DNA of 64,000 nt from an uncultured Mailhella sp. (GTDB lineage: Bacteria > Desulfobacterota > Desulfovibrionia > Desulfovibrionales > Desulfovibrionaceae). The stretch is from contig NZ_OZ007001.1 in assembly GCF_963931295.1 (NCBI RefSeq), forward strand, positions 2,993,001 to 3,057,000. Reading direction: 5' to 3'. The first letter of the stretch is position 1. The number at the start of each line of letters is the position of its first letter. The position numbers were made by a program, and so were the translations under genes. Shown here one piece after another: positions 43,502-53,303 of the stretch. The notes beneath the pieces were generated by a model that searched no databases, had not been told where the DNA came from, and saw only the letters and a list, made by a program, of their open reading frames with translations.

Positions 43502-44461
43502 ATGAACAAGGATGAATTCAAAGCTCTTCTGATACAGTCGCCCAAAGAAATTGCATTGGACGATTTGACAACGGATGATATTCACAGATTACGCATCACA
43601 GTAAGAGCTACAGCATTTGAAACATTTTTCATGCCTTCTGGGCATAAAAAGCTGTATGTGATCTTTTCTGCAGTGGGGAGGGATAGAAGGCCGTATCCCA
43701 TTTTTCAGCGGGTAACGTGGTATGAATCTTTCGACGGCATGTTTCTTTGGATTGACGATCCGACTAGACATGAGACGAATATAGCACCGACGTACTACTT
43801 TGGAACAAAAGATTCCAATTATCTCGAACTGATATGCGAAATGATACATAAGTTTTTGGATATTTACGGTCTTTCCTGCAAAGACCTTGTATTCATTTCT
43901 TCATCCAATGGCGGCTTTGCGGCGCTGTGGTGTTCCAGAAAACTGTATGGCTCAACGTGTCTTGCCTTTAATCCGCAGCTTAATGTTCCACTACATTATC
44001 GGAAGGTAAGAAATAAGTTTGAACATGCACTGAGTGTCAGTTTTGATGATGAATCCTTGAGAGAACGTTTTTATATTGATAATATTGATAAAGAATCAGA
44101 GTCAAAAATATGTATTTATTCAAATGTAAAAAGTCCTTCTGATAAAATACAAATGGATGCATTTTTTCAAAAAAATGGTATTGAATATAAATATGGTCTT
44201 CAAAAAGTTAATAATATATGGGTTATAATTGCAAATATTGATGCTGTAGATACTCATCTTGCACAACCTACACCATATGTATCTAGGATTATGGAACGTC
44301 TTATGAGCGACGAATGGGGAGGAATGGAAATTTCGCCCCAAAAAATAGAAATTATTAATGCATTACTTGAAGGTATGAAAGATTATTATCTGGCTTTAAA
44401 AAATAATAAAAAACTTCAAAATCAAATTGAATTACTGAATAAGCAGAATGATGTGTGTTAA
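43502..44461 (+). CDS. Alpha/beta-hydrolase-like capsule locus protein
   Basis: A 319-residue protein. Strand-turn-helix VFISSSNGGFAALWCSRKLY near residue 130 looks like the nucleophile elbow of alpha/beta hydrolases, with Ser in SSNGG. A similar segment occurs in XcbB/CpsF-type capsule proteins, as I recall. The last 100 residues become A/T-rich in DNA and Lys/Asn-rich in protein. It could be an acetyl- or phosphotransfer enzyme for the capsule. Function not assigned. Confidence 0.6.
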   Translation: MNKDEFKALLIQSPKEIALDDLTTDDIHRLRITVRATAFETFFMPSGHKKLYVIFSAVGRDRRPYPIFQRVTWYESFDGMFLWIDDPTRHETNIAPTYYFGTKDSNYLELICEMIHKFLDIYGLSCKDLVFISSSNGGFAALWCSRKLYGSTCLAFNPQLNVPLHYRKVRNKFEHALSVSFDDESLRERFYIDNIDKESESKICIYSNVKSPSDKIQMDAFFQKNGIEYKYGLQKVNNIWVIIANIDAVDTHLAQPTPYVSRIMERLMSDEWGGMEISPQKIEIINALLEGMKDYYLALKNNKKLQNQIELLNKQNDVC

Positions 44462-44775
44462 TGTATTTTTATATTTATTAATTAAATTAATATGGTGATA
44501 TTTTAATAAATAAAAATTAATTGATAAGGATGTATGCTTTTTATGCGACTGCTGCAGTACAGTAAAGATTTGATTTCATTGTTTTCATGATTTTAATGAA
44601 GGTGTTCTGACAGAGGTGGAATGTTATTTTTGCATTATGCGTAATACTGATTTGTTCTGTAATCATATATGTATGAACCTTTGAAAACAAAACTATGCAG
44701 CGGAACCTGCATAGTTTGGAATAATATGTTGCTAACAGGTATTAATGTTATTGAAATGTACTGACGGATGTTGTC
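44462..44775. other. 314-base A/T-rich intergenic gap with hairpin
   Basis: There is no gene. AACTATGCAG and CTGCATAGTT form a perfect 10-base inverted repeat at 44,691-44,716, which could end transcription from the left or act as an operator before kpsC. The gap marks an abrupt return from A/T-rich to GC-rich DNA. Confidence 0.5.
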
Positions 44776-46896
44776 ATGAATGCTTTAAGCAGAGAGGCCG
44801 AACTGAAGACGACGTCAGCTGAAGGGCAGAAGAGTTTCCTTGCCTTCTCCCGAAAGTTTTCCCGTATCCCCCACCTTTCCGCCTTTCTCGGTGGAGAGGT
44901 GAGGCTTGCCGGAAAAGAGGGGGGAGAAGCGTGCACGGCCGTGGCAGGATGGGGGCACAAGCCTACGGCCGACAAGGCAAGACGCTATGCCGCGGCACAC
45001 GGTCTGCCCTACATTGCCGTGGAAGACGGTTTTCTTCGTTCTCTGCGTCTCGGCTGTGAGGACGCGGCGCCTCTTTCTCTGGTGGTGGACTATACGGGGA
45101 TTTACTATGACGCCACCGGTCCCTCGGACCTTGAAACCCTTTTAAATTCTGAGGGGTGGCAGACGCCGGAGCTCATGGCTTCCGCCCAAAAGGCACTTTC
45201 CGCCATTCTCCTTCATCATCTCAGCAAGTACAATCATGCACCCGATGCCGCACCGGGGGTTCTGGGGGCGGCAGAGCCGGGGGCTCCCCGTGTACTCATC
45301 ATCGATCAGACCGTGGGGGATGCTTCGGTATCTCTCGGTCTGGCGGACGCTTCCTCTTTCATTGCCATGCTGACGGAAGCGAAAAAACGCTTCCCTCACG
45401 CGTGGCTTTATGTGAAGACGCACCCTGATGTGCTGGCCAGAAAGAAGAAAGGGTATCTCACTGAAGCGGCGAAGCACTATGGCGCCACGCTTATTGCGGA
45501 AGACGTTGCGCCGCTTTCGCTTCTTGAACAGGCGGACGTGGTGTACTGCGTCACCTCGCAGATGGGCTTTGAAGCTCTCATGCTGGGTAAGGATGTGCAT
45601 TGCTTCGGCATGCCGTTCTACGCGGGTTGGGGGATCACGCATGATGCTTTGTCCTGCCCGCGGCGGACAAAGAAGTGCACGCTTCTGGAAGTATTTGCGG
45701 CCGCATACCTTCTTTACGCCAGATATGTAAATCCCATCACCGGGGAGGGCTGCGATATTCACGACACCATTGCCCGGCTTGCCGTGCAGCGGGAGAAGAA
45801 TGAACAGAACCGCGGTTTTCACGCCTGTTTCGGTTATTCTTTCTGGAAGCATCCGCACGCGCGGGCTTTTTTGCAGAGTACCGGGGCTTCTTTCCGCTTT
45901 TTTAAATACTTCCATGGAGAACGGCGTGCCGTCGCCAGCGCTGCCGGACACGGTGGAGACGTAGTGGCATGGTCGTCCAGATGCGCAGACGGAATGCTGG
46001 AAGCGCTTTGTCGTGAGGCCGGGGGGCCGCTGGTACGCATGGAAGACGGCTTCATTCGCTCTGTAGGACTGGGCTCGAGTTTTCAGTATCCGTATTCGCT
46101 GGTGCTGGACAGGCGGGGCATTTATTACGACCCCACGCAGCCCAGCGACCTTGAAGTCATCCTTCAGCAATTACCGGAGCGGTCTGACTACGACGAGCTG
46201 TGTCGTAGGGCTCGGGCACTTCGCGAGTTTATCGTTCAGAATGGGCTGACCAAGTACAATGTGGGGCAGAGCACGCTTTCCCGCACGCGCTGGCCCTCGG
46301 ATCGCCGGGTGCTGCTGGTGCCCGGTCAGGTGGAGGACGACGCTTCAGTGCGCCGCGGCGGCTGCGGCATCAGGGGAAATCTTGAACTGCTCAGGGAGGT
46401 GCGTCGCCGCAATCCCGGGGCGTTCATTATTTACAAGCCGCATCCCGACGTGGAAGTGAAGAACCGCAAGGGCAGGATAGACGATGCTAAGGTGCTTTGC
46501 GTGGCCGACGAGGTGGTGCGCAACGTGCGCATGGACGCGCTTCTGGCCGTGGTGGACGAGGTGCATACCCTTACGTCCCTGACCGGATTTGAGGCCCTCT
46601 TGCGCGGCGTGAAGGTCTGCGTTTACGGCGGCCCCTTTTATGCGGGCTGGGGGCTCACGGAAGATTATGCCGTGGAGCGTTCCTTCCTGTCCCGCCGCAC
46701 GGCGCGCCTGACGCTGGATGAACTTACGGCGGGCGTACTTCTGCTGTACCCGAGCTATTACGACTGGCAGACGGCGAGCTTCTGCACGGCGGAGGATGTG
46801 TGTCATCGTCTGCTTCAGAGGAGCGGGCAGATGAAGAGAATGCCTGTTTTGCGTCTGTTTGATGTTCTTCGCATACAGGCAAGGAAGGTGTTCTGA
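44776..46896 (+). CDS. kpsC: Capsule beta-Kdo transferase KpsC
   Basis: A 706-residue protein with two homologous halves, as in KpsC: YIAVEDGFLRSLRLG with GIYYDATGPSDLE in the first and MEDGFIRSVGLGSSF with GIYYDPTQPSDLE in the second, each followed by an HPD motif (KTHPDVLARKKK; KPHPDVEVKNRK). It builds the poly-Kdo linker on the lipid anchor of group-2-type capsules at the inner membrane. The presence of both halves indicates both Kdo linkages. Confidence 0.95.
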   Translation: MNALSREAELKTTSAEGQKSFLAFSRKFSRIPHLSAFLGGEVRLAGKEGGEACTAVAGWGHKPTADKARRYAAAHGLPYIAVEDGFLRSLRLGCEDAAPLSLVVDYTGIYYDATGPSDLETLLNSEGWQTPELMASAQKALSAILLHHLSKYNHAPDAAPGVLGAAEPGAPRVLIIDQTVGDASVSLGLADASSFIAMLTEAKKRFPHAWLYVKTHPDVLARKKKGYLTEAAKHYGATLIAEDVAPLSLLEQADVVYCVTSQMGFEALMLGKDVHCFGMPFYAGWGITHDALSCPRRTKKCTLLEVFAAAYLLYARYVNPITGEGCDIHDTIARLAVQREKNEQNRGFHACFGYSFWKHPHARAFLQSTGASFRFFKYFHGERRAVASAAGHGGDVVAWSSRCADGMLEALCREAGGPLVRMEDGFIRSVGLGSSFQYPYSLVLDRRGIYYDPTQPSDLEVILQQLPERSDYDELCRRARALREFIVQNGLTKYNVGQSTLSRTRWPSDRRVLLVPGQVEDDASVRRGGCGIRGNLELLREVRRRNPGAFIIYKPHPDVEVKNRKGRIDDAKVLCVADEVVRNVRMDALLAVVDEVHTLTSLTGFEALLRGVKVCVYGGPFYAGWGLTEDYAVERSFLSRRTARLTLDELTAGVLLLYPSYYDWQTASFCTAEDVCHRLLQRSGQMKRMPVLRLFDVLRIQARKVF

Positions 46897-46897
46897 C

Positions 46898-48127
46898 ATG
46901 GCGAGTTATCTTTTTCTTCAGGGGCCGCATGGACCGTTCTTCCGCCTGCTGGGACAGGAGCTTCGTAAGCGTGGGCATGAGGTGACGCGCGTGAACCTCT
47001 GCGGCGGCGACGTCCTGGACTGGCCTCGCGGCGCGTTGACCTATCACGGCCGTACCTCGGACTGGAGTTCGTGGGTGCACCGCCTCATGGAGTGCCGGAG
47101 CGTGACTGACCTGCTGGTTTTTGGCGACTGGCGGCCGCATCACCGCGAGGCTGTGCACATTGCGCGGCTGCACGGCATACGGATATGGGCCTTTGATGAA
47201 GGATATCTTCGTCCTCACTGGATAACCATGGAGCCGGGCGGGGTAAACGGCAATTCCAGCTTGCCGCACACTGCGGAGGAGGTGCGTGCTCAGGCGAAGC
47301 TTTGTCCGGCGCCATTACGCCCAGTGCCGTCCCTGAACCCTATAGGTCGCCGTCAGCTTCAGGCCGTGCTTTATGCAGGGGCATCCATCCTGTCCACTCC
47401 GTTTTTCCCGTTTTATCGTACGCATCGTCCGTACGGCCATTTGAAGGAGCTCTTCAGCGGCTGGATACCGCACTTTTTCACGCGCCGCCACCGCATGAAG
47501 CTGTCGGAAAAGGCGTTGTCGCATCTCAATGATGCGCCGTTTTTTCTTTTTCCGCTTCAGCTCGACTCCGATTCACAGGTGCGGCGCTATTCGCCGTTCA
47601 GCGGAATGAAGGAAGCCATTGCCTGGGTGATGACTTCCTTTGCCAGAGACGCGCCCAAAGAGACGCATCTTGTCATCCGCAATCATCCTCTGGACAGCGG
47701 ACTCATCCGATACGACCGGTTCATCCGCAGTTTCAGCGAGGCGTGCGGCATAGAGAAGCGCGTGATTTTTGTAGAGAGCGGCAACGGCATGGACATGATA
47801 CGAAAAAGCCGTGCCGTGGTGCTTTTGAACAGCACCATGGGCATGCAGGCGCTGGAGCAGGGCAAGGCGGTGTACTGCGTGGGCAAGTCCATCTACGCCA
47901 TACCTGGACTTGCACAGAGCGTAGAAGACATGCCGCTTGCCCGTTTCTGGAAGGAATTTCGTGCGCCGGACATGGGACTTTTGCGGGATTTCGAGCGCAT
48001 TTTGCTCTCTTTCGCGCTGGTGAACGGCAATTTTTACTTCGGCGAAGGCATGTGTATGGCCGTGCAGGGCTGTGCCGACAGGCTGGAAAAAGTACTGCAT
48101 CATCGAGATCTACTGTTGCACCGGTGA
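46898..48127 (+). CDS. kpsS: Capsule beta-Kdo transferase KpsS
   Basis: A 409-residue protein opening FLQGPHGPFFRLLGQELRKR, with AFDEGYLRPHWITME, FLFPLQLDSDSQVRRYSPF and an RNHPLDSG motif, all typical of KpsS, which adds the first Kdo to the phosphatidylglycerol anchor. It starts one base after the kpsC stop codon. With kpsC and kpsMTED it defines an ABC-transporter-dependent capsule. Confidence 0.95.
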   Translation: MASYLFLQGPHGPFFRLLGQELRKRGHEVTRVNLCGGDVLDWPRGALTYHGRTSDWSSWVHRLMECRSVTDLLVFGDWRPHHREAVHIARLHGIRIWAFDEGYLRPHWITMEPGGVNGNSSLPHTAEEVRAQAKLCPAPLRPVPSLNPIGRRQLQAVLYAGASILSTPFFPFYRTHRPYGHLKELFSGWIPHFFTRRHRMKLSEKALSHLNDAPFFLFPLQLDSDSQVRRYSPFSGMKEAIAWVMTSFARDAPKETHLVIRNHPLDSGLIRYDRFIRSFSEACGIEKRVIFVESGNGMDMIRKSRAVVLLNSTMGMQALEQGKAVYCVGKSIYAIPGLAQSVEDMPLARFWKEFRAPDMGLLRDFERILLSFALVNGNFYFGEGMCMAVQGCADRLEKVLHHRDLLLHR

Positions 48128-48193
48128 GCGTTTTACCGGGAAAAAAGTTTTCCTTTACAGTAGCGGACAACTTTCGACACGGTGAGACTCGTT

Positions 48194-48680
48194 ATGAAAA
48201 AATTCTGTTTGAGGCCATTCTGCCCGCTGTTCTCATGTTGCTTTGCCGCAGGCCGCGTCTGCTGCTGAAGAGGCCATAGGCGTGTATGTCGCTCACCGCG
48301 TCACGCTGAACGATCAGCACTTTCGCAGCAACGTGTGCGGCGAGCAGAGCCTTGACTGCGCCTATGCCACGCACGACGTGGGGGTGGGCGGCGGTCTGGC
48401 CGTGGGTGCGATTTCAGCCGCAATCTCGACATGCCCTGCCGCTGGAACTCGAATACGTCGTTTATGGTTTCGTGCCCGACAACTTCGACAGAGGCCATGC
48501 GTCCGCCATCGAGATGGAAGAATACCTGTAGACAGTGCTGTTCAACGTGTACTGTAATCTCATGACCTCACCTGTTATCAGATTACTCACTATGTGACCG
48601 CCGGCGTCGGTATGGGCATTATGAAAAGCAAGTACAGTATTTGTGGCTTCTGGATATGTATTTGGTGTCTGGGGGCTTTA
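48194..48680 (+). pseudogene. Outer-membrane beta-barrel (opacity-type) protein, frameshifted
   Basis: Pieces in different frames form one barrel protein. A signal-like start (MKKFCLRPFCPLF) is followed by AAEEAIGVYVAHRVTLND, AYATHDVGVGGGLAVGA, a piece in another frame reading LELEYVVYGFVPDNFDRG, and after a further stop YVTAGVGMGIMKSKYSI. The alternating aromatic/Gly pattern and the final motif match small Opa-like porins known in related bacteria. At least three breaks make it dead. It follows the capsule genes and is close to an IS. Confidence 0.65.
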
Positions 48681-48947
48681 TACGGCCTTCAGGCCGTTAA
48701 TGGAGTGAAAGCGGACAAAACAGACAAGTATTCGCTGAGAGGGTGGACCAGAAGACGGTTATATCTAAAAATTTTTTCGATAAAACGGCGTTGCTTAGCC
48801 TCCCGTTCATATCAAAAAGATGTTTTTTTTGAGGGGGGATCACCCAGGCTAGCTGACTGTTGCCGAAAAGCAATAATTATGTGGTAACGACTTCTTCTGA
48901 TATGCTGTACATATTGCAATGGGGAGTTCTGACGCCGTTGTTACTAG

Positions 48948-49777
48948 GTTCAGGACTCATTAAATATAAAAGATGACAATGGCAGCGAGACAAATGGCCG
49001 AAAAGAACGTGTGTGCACAACGGTCATAACGCATGGCTATTCTGCGCCAATCCTTGAGTCGGCCGAACATGATTTCTATCTTGTGCCGCTGCTTATAAAC
49101 CTCCTTGTCATAGACCACCGGAGTTTTTCGGCTGTGTCTGCCAGGAATACACGGCGTGATTCCTTTACGGGACAAGGCATGACGAAACCAGTCGGCATCA
49201 TAGCCTCTATCCGCCAGAAGCTCCCTGGCCTGCGGCAGAGTATCAAGCAGGACAGCAGCGCCTTTGTAGTCGCTCACCTGACCGCCGGACAGATGGAAGG
49301 CCAACGGTTGACCGAAGGCATTGCAGACAGCGTGGAGTTTTGAATTCAGGCCGCCTTTTGTGCGTCCGATACATCGGGAAAGGCCCCTTTTTTCAGCAAA
49401 CTTGCTGCTGTCCTGTGTGCCTTGAGATGTGTGGTATCAATCATCAAGCGTGTTGTGGAGCCGTTTTGTTCAACAAGCTCCGCAAAAATCCTGTTAAAGA
49501 CACCCAATCGGCTCCAGCGGATAAAACGATTGTAGAGAGTTTTGTATGGTCCATACTCGCGCGGGGCATCTTTCCATTGCAGGCCATGCTTGATGACATA
49601 GATAATGCCGCTGACGACACGCCTGTCATCGACTCTCGGAATGCCGTGGGAACGAGGAAAGTAGCGTTTGATACGAGCAATCTGTTCATGAGAAAGATAA
49701 AAAAGTTCCTTCATGGCATCCTCCCTATGCCGACAATAAGAACTTTTTACCCTTTTGGCAATTAATGAGTCCTGAGC
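48948..49777 (-). mobile_element. IS5-type insertion sequence (830 bp)
   Basis: Ends GTTCAGGACTCATTAA and, inverted, GCTCAGGACTCATTAA form terminal repeats with one mismatch in the first 16 bases. CTAG is duplicated on both sides (48,944-48,947; 49,778-49,781). It encodes a transposase in two overlapping frames on the minus strand. The intact ends and target duplication suggest a fairly recent insertion. Confidence 0.88.
48960..49714 (-). CDS. IS5-family transposase, two frames (orfA/orfB)
   Basis: The first frame (49,714-49,346, 122 residues) has the helix-turn-helix part and GIIYVIKHGLQWKDAPREYG, reaching the first DDE Asp (LMIDTTHLKAH). The second frame (ending 48,960) continues with TKGGLNSKLHAVCNAFGQPL, the second Asp (LLADRGYDADWF) and the Glu region (KIEIMFGRLKDWRR). 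A run of A's (CTGAAAAAAGG) just before the end of orfA is a candidate ribosomal slippage site joining the two, as in IS427-group elements. Confidence 0.85.
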
Positions 49778-49781
49778 CTAG

Positions 49782-50035
49782 GTCGACATGGAAAATATCG
49801 GGGACACCAGCTATCAACCGGCCGAGGATAACTTCGGAGAACAGTTGAGCGTCCCATACGCCGAAGGGTAACATGAATGCAGGTTCGGATCGTAATGGAC
49901 CTTTAGGGCTTAGTCGTTAGAGAACCTTGCAGATGCATAAGAGGAACTACCGCCAATGCTGGTCGGCCCCATTTTGTTTCTTGGTCACAAAGAGACCGGG
50001 CCTTTTCTACTGTTTTTTATCCTCCTTGTGATACA
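49782..50035. other. Unassigned segment between IS and tRNA-Arg
   Basis: About 250 bases with no complete gene. A 27-codon frame (MENIGDTSYQPAEDNFGEQL) is open from 49,788 but resembles no family I recognise and is probably a remnant. This is the right end of the island. Confidence 0.3.
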
Positions 50036-50073
50036 TGAAAAAAGCACCTATGAAGATATCTTCATAGGTGCTT
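50036..50073 (-). terminator. Terminator of tRNA-Arg
   Basis: AAGCACCTATGAAGAT and ATCTTCATAGGTGCTT form a perfect palindrome followed by T's on the minus strand, 8 bases after the tRNA. Confidence 0.85.
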
Positions 50074-50081
50074 GAAATATT

Positions 50082-50158
<77 letters not shown>

Positions 50159-50209
50159 GCTCCTTGTGTTGTAGGTAAGGATTGCCTCGCGGTCAAGCAA
50201 AATTTTTGA

Positions 50210-50866
50210 TTACTTCTTGAACCACAGTTCGATGCGCTGGCGGAAGCAGAGACTGAAGAAGCGGATGATGAATCCTGTAAGAAATGCCGTGATGACGGTG
50301 CCTTCCCGCAGGCCGGCGATTCGTCCCAGGCAGATCCAGCCGAGCAGGGCGGCGAGCACCACCAGAGATACGTCGTTGATGACCTTGAGATTGCTGAACG
50401 GCAGCTTGAGTCGATAGGCAAGCGCCAGCACGAAGCCTTCGCCGGGAATGACCATGGTGTTGCTGGTGATTTCCAGCGTGATGTCGAAGGCCATGATGGT
50501 GCAGCCGATGAGGGTCATGACGATGCGCAGCGGCCAGGTTTCAGGAATGAGCGTGTGGGTCAGCCACATGCCGAGGTCGATGAACATGCTGAAAATGAAT
50601 ACGCTGGGCAGCTGAAGAAACTGTCGAGGTCGGAAGGTCCGGCCGAGCAGGGGAATCTGAGCCAGCAGCATGAGCGTGTTAACGCAGAACGTGCCCGTAC
50701 CTATGGAGAAGCCGAAGATTTCGCCCACGACGTAGGGCACGCTGGAAATGGGAGTCGTGCCCAGCTGCGCGTTGGTGACCATGGCTATGCCGTTGCCCAT
50801 GAAAAAAAGACTTAGCAGAAAGATTATCCAGCGCTTGCAGCGCTCCTTTGTGTGTGAAGTATTCAT
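50210..50866 (-). CDS. YczE/YitT-family membrane protein
   Basis: A 218-residue protein with about six hydrophobic helices and the family's early segment NGIAMVTNAQLGTTPISSVP and GEGFVLALAYRLKLPFSNLK. The role of this family is not well established. It is transcribed alone, opposite in direction to the capsule genes. Confidence 0.75.
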   Translation of the reverse strand: MNTSHTKERCKRWIIFLLSLFFMGNGIAMVTNAQLGTTPISSVPYVVGEIFGFSIGTGTFCVNTLMLLAQIPLLGRTFRPRQFLQLPSVFIFSMFIDLGMWLTHTLIPETWPLRIVMTLIGCTIMAFDITLEITSNTMVIPGEGFVLALAYRLKLPFSNLKVINDVSLVVLAALLGWICLGRIAGLREGTVITAFLTGFIIRFFSLCFRQRIELWFKK

Positions 50867-50949
50867 CCGTAATGTCGCTGAGAGAATTGTTGAAATAAAT
50901 TAATATGATATTATTTTATTCAATACTGATTATAAACGCAAGCCGGTTC

Positions 50950-50977
50950 AAAAAGGAAGCCTGCCGAAAGGCAGGCT
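50950..50977 (-). terminator. Rho-independent terminator after zinc-ribbon gene
   Basis: AGCCTGCC and GGCAGGCT form a perfect stem with a TTTC loop, followed by TTCCTTTTTG on the minus strand. It would end the rsfS-gpmI-zinc-ribbon transcript. Confidence 0.75.
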
Positions 50978-51100
50978 GTCTGGCGCGGAAGGCTTGTGCG
51001 CGTAAGAACCGAAGGGAAAGCGCTTTGCAGAACGCGCGGCGTGCGGAAGCTGCGCGTTCGTCGATTGTTTGCGCCTCTGGGAAAACTACGTTTGTTTTTG

Positions 51101-51328
51101 TCAGAAGTTCGGGTTGACCGCGGCTTTTCCGTCGCCGAGCATGGCGTGTACGTACTGCACGGTCCGCTCGTCCACCGGCACGATGGGAAAGCTGTTGCGG
51201 CATGAACCGCAGGTCACGGTCATGGGTTGTACGGGGGACACCAGCACCACTTCATTCTGGCAGTACGGGCAGACATAGACAAAGAGCAGCGCCATGCTTT
51301 CGGGCTTTACCGGTTCGCTGTAGGTCAT
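51101..51328 (-). CDS. Small zinc-ribbon protein
   Basis: A 75-residue protein with paired CPYC (about residue 20) and CGSC (about 40) motifs, a four-Cys zinc ribbon. The start at 51328 has GGAG nine bases upstream. It lies 60 bases downstream of gpmI in the same direction. Function unknown. Confidence 0.6.
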   Translation of the reverse strand: MTYSEPVKPESMALLFVYVCPYCQNEVVLVSPVQPMTVTCGSCRNSFPIVPVDERTVQYVHAMLGDGKAAVNPNF

Positions 51329-51387
51329 ACCATTCTCCGTGAACGATTCCAGAAAAGCGGGCCGGACAAGGCGTCTGGCCCGGTATG

Positions 51388-52911
51388 TCAGACAAGCAGA
51401 TTGTCGCCGGTCATTTCCGCCGGGACGGGTATGCCCCAGAGCGTGAGCAGCGTGGGCATGATGTCGCCGAGCTTGCCGTTTTTGACGGGATGCGTCTTGC
51501 CGTTTTCCACAATAAGAAGCGGCGTCTGATTCAGGGTGTGGGCCGTCTGCGGACGTCCTTCCTCGTCTATCATTTTTTCCACGTTGCCGTGATCGGCCGT
51601 GATGCACAGTATGCCGCCGCGGTCCATGACGGCCTTTTCGATGCGGGTCACACAGGCGTCCACGGTTTCGCAGGCTTTGATGGCGGCTTCAAGCACGCCG
51701 GTATGGCCCACCATGTCGGGATTGGCGAGATTGCACACCACAAAGTCGTACTTGTCGCTGTTCCAGGCCGCAATGAGCTTGTCGGTGACTTCTTCGGCGC
51801 TCATCTGGGGCTTGAGGTCGTAGGTGGCCACGTCGCGGGGAGATTCGACAAGAATGCGGTCTTCGTTTTCAAAGGGGGCTTCGCGTCCGCCGCTGAAAAA
51901 GTAGGTGACGTGGGCGTATTTTTCCGTTTCCGCGATGCGCAGCTGATGCAGGCCCATGTCGGCGACGATTTCGCCCATGGTCTTGTCGAGGTTGTGCTTG
52001 GAAAACGCCACGGGCGCGGTGAGCGTGGCCTCGTAGGAGGTCATGGAGGCGACGGCCGCCATGTCGGGCATGACGCCGCGGTCGAATCCGGTGAAGTCGG
52101 AATCCGTGAGCGCGCGCACCAGTTCGCGGCCGCGGTCGGCGCGGAAGTTGAAGCAGAAGACGCCGTCGCCGTCGCGGATGACGGATTCGGCGGGATCAAG
52201 CAGAATGCGGGGCTTGATGAATTCGTCGGTTTCGCCTTCGGCGTAGGCGGCGCGCAGGGCTTCCTGCGCGTTCTCGACGCGCTGACCCTGACCGTGAACC
52301 ATCATGTTCCAGGCCTGTTCCACGCGTTCCCAGTGCTTGTCGCGATCCATCGCGTAAAAGCGGCCCACCATGTCGGCCAGGCGCGCGCCCGTTTTTTCAA
52401 GCTCGGGCTGCAGACGGGTCACATAGTCGATGCCGGAGCAGGGCGGGGTGTCGCGGCCGTCGAGAAAGGCGTGGACAAGCGCGGGCACGCCTTCGCGCTG
52501 CGCAAGTTCCAGAAGCGCGAACAGATGATTGATGTGACTGTGGACGCCGCCGTCGGAGAGCAGACCGCAGAAATGAATGCGGCCTCCGCGGGCGCGGACG
52601 CGTTCGCACATGTCGAGCAGCACGGGATTGCGGAACAGTTCTCCGCTTTCCACGGCCATGTCGATGCGGGTCATGTCCTGATACACGATGCGGCCGGCGC
52701 CGATGTTCAGGTGCCCCACTTCCGAATTGCCGATGAATCCGGAGGGAAGCCCCACCTGACGACCGGAGGCGTCCAGACGGCCCAGGCCGGGCATGGCGAG
52801 CAGGCGGTCAAGCGTGGGGGTATGAGCAAGGCTGGCGGCGTTTCCCGGTCCGGCGGGAGCCAGACCGTAGCCGTCGAGGATGAGAAAAAGGGTAGGTTTC
52901 ACTACGGGCAT
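51388..52911 (-). CDS. gpmI: Cofactor-independent phosphoglycerate mutase
   Basis: A 507-residue metalloenzyme interconverting 3- and 2-phosphoglycerate in glycolysis. Metal-binding Asp13 (LILDGYG), catalytic Ser63 (GFIGNSEVGHLNIGAGR) and the late ITADHGNVEKM motif are intact. The ATG overlaps the last bases of rsfS; a TTG one codon upstream is also in frame. Confidence 0.97.
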   Translation of the reverse strand: MPVVKPTLFLILDGYGLAPAGPGNAASLAHTPTLDRLLAMPGLGRLDASGRQVGLPSGFIGNSEVGHLNIGAGRIVYQDMTRIDMAVESGELFRNPVLLDMCERVRARGGRIHFCGLLSDGGVHSHINHLFALLELAQREGVPALVHAFLDGRDTPPCSGIDYVTRLQPELEKTGARLADMVGRFYAMDRDKHWERVEQAWNMMVHGQGQRVENAQEALRAAYAEGETDEFIKPRILLDPAESVIRDGDGVFCFNFRADRGRELVRALTDSDFTGFDRGVMPDMAAVASMTSYEATLTAPVAFSKHNLDKTMGEIVADMGLHQLRIAETEKYAHVTYFFSGGREAPFENEDRILVESPRDVATYDLKPQMSAEEVTDKLIAAWNSDKYDFVVCNLANPDMVGHTGVLEAAIKACETVDACVTRIEKAVMDRGGILCITADHGNVEKMIDEEGRPQTAHTLNQTPLLIVENGKTHPVKNGKLGDIMPTLLTLWGIPVPAEMTGDNLLV

Positions 52912-53303
52912 CAATTGTTCTCCTTTCCTTCCGCTGCTGTGGCGGGCAGCGCTTCGGCGCCGGACCAGAGGGCCTCAAGATGGTATAGTTCCCTGACCGG
53001 CTCCTGAAAAATGTGGACGATGATGTCGTTGAGGTCCACGAGAACCCACTGTCCTTCCTGATAGCCTTCGGTGCGCAGGATCTCGAATTTCTCCTTCTTG
53101 CACATTTCCGAAAGACCGTCGGCAAGACTGCGCGCGTGACGCGCGGAGGAGGCCGAGGCTATGATGACGATGTCGGCCAGCGGGTTGCCTTCAGGAAGCC
53201 GGAATACGGACAGATCGCGTGCCTTGTGTTCGGCCAGCCACTGCTGAATGACGGGGGCCTTTTCGGAGGCGGGAAGCGTGGAATATTTTTTTTCTTTGGT
53301 CAT
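52911..53303 (-). CDS. rsfS: Ribosomal silencing factor RsfS
   Basis: A 130-residue DUF143/RsfS protein with DLSVFRLPEGNPLADIVIIA, the ASSARHARSLAD motif and LVDLNDIIVHIFQEPVRELY. It binds the large ribosomal subunit protein L14 and blocks subunit joining in starvation. The start at 53303 follows GAGGG; an ATG 4 codons upstream is less well placed. Coupled to gpmI by a one-base overlap. Confidence 0.92.
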   Translation of the reverse strand: MTKEKKYSTLPASEKAPVIQQWLAEHKARDLSVFRLPEGNPLADIVIIASASSARHARSLADGLSEMCKKEKFEILRTEGYQEGQWVLVDLNDIIVHIFQEPVRELYHLEALWSGAEALPATAAEGKENN

